The position numbers and the translations under genes are program-made. From positions 1-8,398 of the forward strand of contig DAOVYZ010000129.1 of NCBI GenBank assembly GCA_030635365.1: a stretch of DNA of 8,398 nt, in the 5' to 3' direction. The notes beneath the pieces are model-generated. The model saw only the letters and a program-made list of their open reading frames with translations. It was not told the DNA's origin and ran no database searches. This DNA comes from Bacteroidales bacterium. GTDB taxonomy: Bacteria > Bacteroidota > Bacteroidia > Bacteroidales > UBA12077. Positions 6,322 to 8,398 of the stretch are shown piece after piece. Within the stretch, counting starts at the first letter, position 1, and every line of letters begins with the position of its first letter.

Positions 6322-6579
6322 ATGAGTGATTTAACAGAACTCCCCAATATAGGTAAAGAACTGGCAAAACGCCTTGAGCTGGCGGGCTTTGAAAATGCCG
6401 AAGCATTAAAGGCGGCAGGTACCGAAAAGGTATTTATTAACTTAAAGACGGTTTTTCCCGGGGTCTGCCATAACCAGTTGTATGCCATAGAAGGAGCTGT
6501 ACAGGGAATTCGTTGGCATTATTTAACAGAACAAAGAAAACAAGAATTAAGGGAGTTTTTTAAAATGGCTGAAAAATGA
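6322..6579 (+). CDS. TfoX C-terminal domain-like small protein
   Basis: 85 residues, resembling the stand-alone C-terminal domain of TfoX/Sxy proteins. The N-terminal LPNIGKELAKRLELAGFENAE is a helix-hairpin-helix-like segment, followed by FINLKTVFPGVCHNQLYAIEGAVQGIRW, a pattern common in this domain. The N-terminal TfoX domain is missing, but single-domain versions are common in Bacteroidota, so this is probably not a truncation. In gamma-proteobacteria Sxy/TfoX promotes competence gene expression with CRP; no such role can be assumed for this short form, whose function is unknown. It is transcribed divergently from the his operon and seems to stand alone, with a 240-nt gap before the next gene. 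No signal peptide or membrane segment is seen. Confidence 0.8.
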   Translation: MSDLTELPNIGKELAKRLELAGFENAEALKAAGTEKVFINLKTVFPGVCHNQLYAIEGAVQGIRWHYLTEQRKQELREFFKMAEK

Positions 6580-6642
6580 ACTATTAACGAAGCAATTTTA
6601 TTATTTGTATAATGCAATTAGCAGTGCATTTTTGCACATCTA

Positions 6643-6710
6643 GGCAGTAATTAGTTGTACTTACCACTTCTTTGTAAAACAAATTAGTAAGAACAGAGAA
6701 GCAACCTGCC
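6643..6710. other. Possible structured element in the intergenic region
   Basis: The region 6580-6746 has no gene. Within it, CTTCTTTGT (6667-6675) can pair with ACAGAGAAG (6693-6701; one G-U in RNA). The outer pieces TTG (6655-6657) with CAA (6702-6704) and GGCAG (6643-6647) with CTGCC (6706-6710) lengthen the structure with bulges on the left. A separate small stem GTGCA-TTTT-TGCAC lies at about 6624-6637. No T run follows, so it is not an intrinsic terminator. It could be a small RNA or 3' UTR structure, or chance in AT-rich DNA. Confidence 0.3.
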
Positions 6711-6746
6711 GTTCAATTTGCGTTAATAAAATAATTTTTATTAAAA

Positions 6747-6794
6747 AGTTTCCATGGATACTAAAGATTATTTATATTTGTATCCATGGAAACT
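6747..6794. promoter_or_regulatory. Paired inverted operator of the marR operon
   Basis: Two 15-bp arms, 6747-6761 (AGTTTCCATGGATAC) and 6780-6794 (GTATCCATGGAAACT), are perfect inverted copies. Each arm is itself a near-palindrome around TCCATGGA. The two TCCATGGA centres are 32 bp apart, about three helical turns, so two dimers would bind on the same face. The first site overlaps the promoter -33 element and the second abuts the -7 element. This is the expected arrangement for repression by the MarR protein encoded just downstream. Binding is inferred, not shown. Confidence 0.8.
6749..6780 (+). promoter_or_regulatory. marR operon promoter (Bacteroidetes type)
   Basis: TATATTTG (6773-6780) is a perfect match to the Bacteroidetes -7 consensus TAnnTTTG. 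TTTC (6749-6752), 20 nt upstream, matches the -33 TTTG in three of four bases. Transcription would begin around 6787, giving a leader of about 30 nt before the marR ATG at 6820. The promoter lies between, and overlaps, the two operator-like arms. Confidence 0.7.
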
Positions 6795-6819
6795 ATTTTG
6801 AATTTAATTAAGAAAAACG

Positions 6820-7272
6820 ATGGATAATTTACATTTAGCACCAATAATTATAGGAAAGTTATTGAATATTGGAGGAATGCTTCAACGCCAGGGAAATAAG
6901 ATACTATTACCGTTTGACCTTAATCAACAACAGTTCTCAGTTTTTTTTGAGATAGTAAAAGTTGGAAAAGTAAAGCAGAAAGATATGGTTAATCGGCTCT
7001 TGCTGGAAAAAGCTCATGTATCGAAGGTTGTGAAAAAATTACAAAAGATGGAACTTATTACTGTAACAGTATCAGGCGAGGACAAACGTTCATACTGGTT
7101 ATCAACAACCCAAAAAGGAGAACAAACATTGAAAAAGTGTATGAAGATATTTGAAGAATGGAATAAAGAGTGGTTGGGTGCTATCGATGAGAAACAGCTT
7201 CCTTTAATGCTTGAAAATTTAACGCAACTTCAATCTGTTTTTAAAGATAAAATCAAAAAAAATGACATATAG
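6820..7272 (+). CDS. MarR family transcriptional regulator
   Basis: 150 residues, the usual MarR size. The winged helix-turn-helix spans about residues 35-100: DNA-recognition region KQKDMVNRLLLEKAHVSKVV (about 52-71), followed by the beta wing with VSGEDKRSYWLSTTQKG (84-100), where Asp88-Lys89-Arg90 matches the D-x-R signature of the wing. N- and C-terminal helices form the dimerisation region. Members are dimeric repressors, often released by small phenolic or electrophilic ligands. It is the first gene of an operon with a YciI-like and a RidA-like gene, and its promoter is flanked by paired palindromes, so autorepression is likely. The inducer is unknown. The start at 6820 is preceded by an A-rich stretch rather than a Shine-Dalgarno site. 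Confidence 0.93.
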   Translation: MDNLHLAPIIIGKLLNIGGMLQRQGNKILLPFDLNQQQFSVFFEIVKVGKVKQKDMVNRLLLEKAHVSKVVKKLQKMELITVTVSGEDKRSYWLSTTQKGEQTLKKCMKIFEEWNKEWLGAIDEKQLPLMLENLTQLQSVFKDKIKKNDI

Positions 7273-7309
7273 ATGTAAAATTATGTATTAACCGATAAAA
7301 AGAAATACA

Positions 7310-7582
7310 ATGATGTATTATGCAGTTACACAAGATTTAGTAAAAGATGGCATTACTCTGGAAATGATGACACCTCATGTTGAGTATATGCATCAATTAA
7401 TGGAGCAAGGGGTTGTAGTTATTTCAGGTCCATTTTCCGATGAACTAAGAGGAGGGATGTTTGTACTCGAAGTAAAAAGTGAGAACGAAGCTAAAGAATT
7501 AGCTGATAATGACCCTGCTGTTATATCAGGAATTCTGAGAAATAACATAAGGCTTTATGATCTTAAGTTTTTAAAAAAATAA
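7310..7582 (+). CDS. YciI-like (YCII domain) protein
   Basis: 90 residues forming a single YCII-related dimeric alpha-beta barrel domain. Characteristic pieces are His23 in MTPHVEYMHQLMEQG, the SGPFSD turn (39-44), GGMFVLEVKSENEAKEL and the NDPAV segment (67-71). The family is mostly of unknown biochemical role; some members fused to or paired with other enzymes act on small aromatic or chlorinated substrates. Two ATG codons are in tandem at 7310 and 7313, and the first is used here. It starts 37 nt after marR and ends 14 nt before the RidA-like gene, so it is cotranscribed with both. The pairing suggests a shared role in handling a reactive metabolite sensed by the MarR protein; this is inference. 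Confidence 0.85.
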   Translation: MMYYAVTQDLVKDGITLEMMTPHVEYMHQLMEQGVVVISGPFSDELRGGMFVLEVKSENEAKELADNDPAVISGILRNNIRLYDLKFLKK

Positions 7583-7596
7583 CAAATTAGATTATT

Positions 7597-7992
7597 ATGA
7601 AAAAAAGAGTTATTAACCCATGGGCATGGCAGGATAAATTTGGTTTTGTCCAGGCAAATGAAATTACAGACGCTAAACGTATGCTTTTCACTGCTGGTAT
7701 TGTTTCAGTAGATAAAGATGGAAACCTTTTGCATGGTGGTAATATGGAGAAGCAAATCGAACTAATTTTTAATAACCTGGAATCAATACTTAAAGAAGCA
7801 AACCTAAAACTTTCTGATGTTGTTAGGTTTACATATTACACAACAAATATCCAAGGGTTTGTGAATGCGTCGCATGTACTTATGAACTGTTTGGAAAATG
7901 GGGGATGCAAACCGGCAACTTCATTAATTGGAGTTAATGCATTATTCCATCCCGATTGCGTTGTAGAGATTGAAGCTACTGTTGTAGATTAA
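7597..7992 (+). CDS. RidA-family (YjgF/UK114) protein lacking the catalytic arginine
   Basis: 131 residues with the RidA fold: ITDAKRMLFTAGIVSVDKDG near the N-terminus, FNNLESILKEANLKLSDVVRFTYYTT (58-83), GFVNAS (87-92) and the C-terminal HPDCVVEIEATVV. RidA proteins are trimers that hydrolyse 2-aminoacrylate and other imines/enamines. The arginine essential for that activity (Arg105 in E. coli, in PARS) is replaced by Thr108 in KPATSLIGV, while the glutamate equivalent to E. coli Glu120 is kept as Glu124. It is therefore unlikely to be a classical imine deaminase and belongs with the Arg-less Rid subgroups. The extra LFHPDC loop also differs from RidA. It is the last gene of the marR-yciI-ridA-like operon and is followed by a terminator. 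Confidence 0.88.
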   Translation: MKKRVINPWAWQDKFGFVQANEITDAKRMLFTAGIVSVDKDGNLLHGGNMEKQIELIFNNLESILKEANLKLSDVVRFTYYTTNIQGFVNASHVLMNCLENGGCKPATSLIGVNALFHPDCVVEIEATVVD

Positions 7993-8025
7993 ATTGAATA
8001 TTAATTGTAAAAACGAATTAGGTAA

Positions 8026-8060
8026 GAGGGTAATCCAATTTTGGATACCTTCATTTTTTG
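8026..8060 (+). terminator. Terminator of the marR operon
   Basis: Arms GAGGGTAATCC (8026-8036) and GGATACCTTC (8043-8052) pair over about 11-12 bp with one G-U and one bulged A, with AA/TT at the top. The stem is followed by ATTTTTTG (8053-8060). It begins 34 nt after the stop of the RidA-like gene and is a credible intrinsic terminator. Confidence 0.72.
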
Positions 8061-8093
8061 TTTTATATCTTTTAATCTTTTGCTTCTTTTTAG

Positions 8094-8101
8094 TTTATGA
8101 T
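8094..8101. repeat. Target site duplication, left copy
   Basis: TTTATGAT directly precedes the left inverted repeat of the MITE-like element. It is identical to 8241-8248, which directly follows the right inverted repeat. A perfect 8-bp direct repeat at exact element borders is the mark of transposition. Confidence 0.85.
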
Positions 8102-8240
8102 GGCTCTGATATTAGATATTGTAGTTCTTTGTGAAATTTTGAGTCTTTGAGCCTTAGTGGCATTATATTTTTTCGCCACTAAGCCACTAAAACACTAAGA
8201 ATCACTAAATATTACATATATACTAATTTATATCAGAGCC
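8102..8240. mobile_element. 139-bp MITE-like non-coding transposable element
   Basis: The element is bounded by perfect 11-bp terminal inverted repeats, GGCTCTGATAT (8102-8112) and ATATCAGAGCC (8230-8240), with an exact 8-bp target duplication TTTATGAT on both sides. It has no ORF of note. Internally CTTAGTGGC (8153-8161) and GCCACTAAG (8175-8183) form a 9-bp hairpin with a 13-nt T-rich loop, followed by four spaced CACTAA(G/A) words (8177, 8185, 8193, 8203). It must be mobilised in trans by a transposase elsewhere. An 8-bp duplication occurs in several IS families, including IS1595; the GGCTCTG end would fit that family in my recollection, but this needs comparison. The match of inverted repeats and duplication makes the element itself secure. 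Confidence 0.85.
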
Positions 8241-8248
8241 TTTATGAT
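8241..8248. repeat. Target site duplication, right copy
   Basis: TTTATGAT directly follows the right inverted repeat of the MITE-like element and is identical to 8094-8101. The preceding bases differ (G on the left, C on the right), so the duplication is exactly 8 bp. Confidence 0.85.
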
Positions 8249-8321
8249 TAAACGAGATTTAGTTCGATTTAAAAACCCACGTTCTTTGAACGTGGTCAGA
8301 GTCGCTATGCGGGTTTGCCTG

Positions 8322-8394
8322 TAAATCGACTCATTGTTATCTTTCAAAAGTTGTCCTCACAACAAAAGAAAGGAAAAACAAATGAGTCGATTTA
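8322..8394 (+). promoter_or_regulatory. Hairpin sequestering the start codon of the last ORF
   Basis: TAAATCGACTCATT (8322-8335) and AATGAGTCGATTTA (8381-8394) form a perfect 14-bp inverted repeat with a 45-nt loop. The right arm contains the ATG (8382-8384) and the first four codons, while the ribosome-binding site AAAGGAAAA (8369-8377) sits in the loop. Such a stem would block initiation. The left arm can instead pair upstream: CGACTC (8327-8332) with GAGTCG (8299-8304), or TAAATCGA with TCGATTTA (8264-8271), so it could act as a switch. Translational repression by a 5' stem-loop is known for IS200 tnpA. Confidence 0.65.
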
Positions 8395-8398
8395 AGAA
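8382..8398 (+). CDS. Start of a probable IS200/IS605-type TnpA transposase (partial)
   Basis: Only five codons (MSRFK) and two bases are in the window. The ATG is preceded at suitable distance by AAAGGAAAAAC, a much better Shine-Dalgarno site than at any other gene here, which itself suggests foreign DNA. The identity is inferred from the hairpin-rich DNA upstream and the resemblance of MSRFK to the N-terminus of IS200/IS605 Y1 transposases; five residues alone prove nothing. The ORF should continue beyond the right edge. Confidence 0.45.

Larger units (their letters stand above)
8264..8398 (+). mobile_element. Probable left end of an IS200/IS605-type insertion sequence (partial)
   Basis: The segment is packed with secondary structure and leads into an ORF beginning MSRFK. 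CCACGTTC (8277-8284) and GAACGTGG (8288-8295) form an 8-bp hairpin with a TTT loop. AAACCC (8273-8278) can pair with GGGTTT (8311-8316), and TCGATTTA (8264-8271) with TAAATCGA (8322-8329), nesting around it. IS200/IS605 elements have subterminal hairpins at their ends instead of inverted repeats and make no target duplication. Their TnpA proteins often start with a similar M-S-x-x-K sequence, from family memory. The exact left boundary cannot be set and probably lies between 8249 and 8272. The right part is outside the window. Confidence 0.5.

Noticed and set aside
6267..6488. A 73-codon minus-strand ORF opposite the TfoX-like gene
   Set aside because: It is antisense to a recognisable domain protein, has no family features, and covers the candidate his promoter.
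6624..6637. GTGCA-TTTT-TGCAC as terminator of the TfoX-like gene
   Set aside because: The stem has only 5 bp and is followed by ATCTAGG with no T run.
7597..7992. The RidA-like protein as an ordinary 2-iminobutanoate/2-iminopropanoate deaminase
   Set aside because: The essential arginine is threonine (Thr108), so that activity should not be assigned by name.
8177..8209. CRISPR-like short repeats
   Set aside because: The CACTAA words are only 6-7 nt with 1-3 nt between them and lie inside a MITE; there are no spacers of CRISPR length and no cas genes.

Overview
The window is AT-rich DNA, most likely from a Bacteroidota (Bacteroidetes) bacterium. The taxonomic signs are promoter-like sequences matching the Bacteroidetes pattern (TTTG, about 19-21 nt, TAnnTTTG), the lack of strong Shine-Dalgarno sites, a HisB fusion enzyme of the zinc-less type, and A-rich leaders before start codons. 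I did no database search, so the placement rests on pattern recognition.

Positions 1-6290 (minus strand) hold a histidine biosynthesis operon in the order hisG-hisD-hisC-hisB-hisH-hisA-hisF. hisF runs off the left edge. Most junctions are tight: hisD/hisC overlap by 17 nt, hisH/hisA by 4 nt and hisA/hisF by 7 nt. The exception is a 117-nt gap between hisB and hisH that contains a palindromic repeat. These seven genes encode most of the route from PRPP + ATP to histidine; hisI/hisE would be expected beyond the left edge.

Upstream of hisG, positions 5928-6288 hold what looks like a double transcription attenuator. It has a Bacteroidetes-type promoter, a 23-codon leader peptide with six His codons (four in a row), a first terminator-like hairpin, a 32-codon leader peptide containing HHHIHHH, and a second perfect 12-bp terminator just before hisG. 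An 8-nt antiterminator partner lies just after the second His run. The arms of the two terminators can also pair with each other. This tandem arrangement is the most interesting feature of the window.

Positions 6322-6579 (plus strand, divergent) encode a small protein resembling the stand-alone TfoX C-terminal domain. Positions 6747-7992 (plus) form a compact operon: a MarR-family regulator, a YciI-like protein and a RidA-like protein that lacks the catalytic arginine. Its promoter sits between two copies of an inverted operator-like sequence, suggesting autoregulation. A terminator follows at 8026-8060.

The right end is a mobile-DNA zone. A 139-bp MITE-like element (8102-8240) has perfect 11-bp terminal inverted repeats and a perfect 8-bp target duplication. 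It is followed by a hairpin-rich segment and the first codons of an ORF that look like the left end of an IS200/IS605-type insertion sequence, with the start codon buried in a 14-bp inverted repeat.
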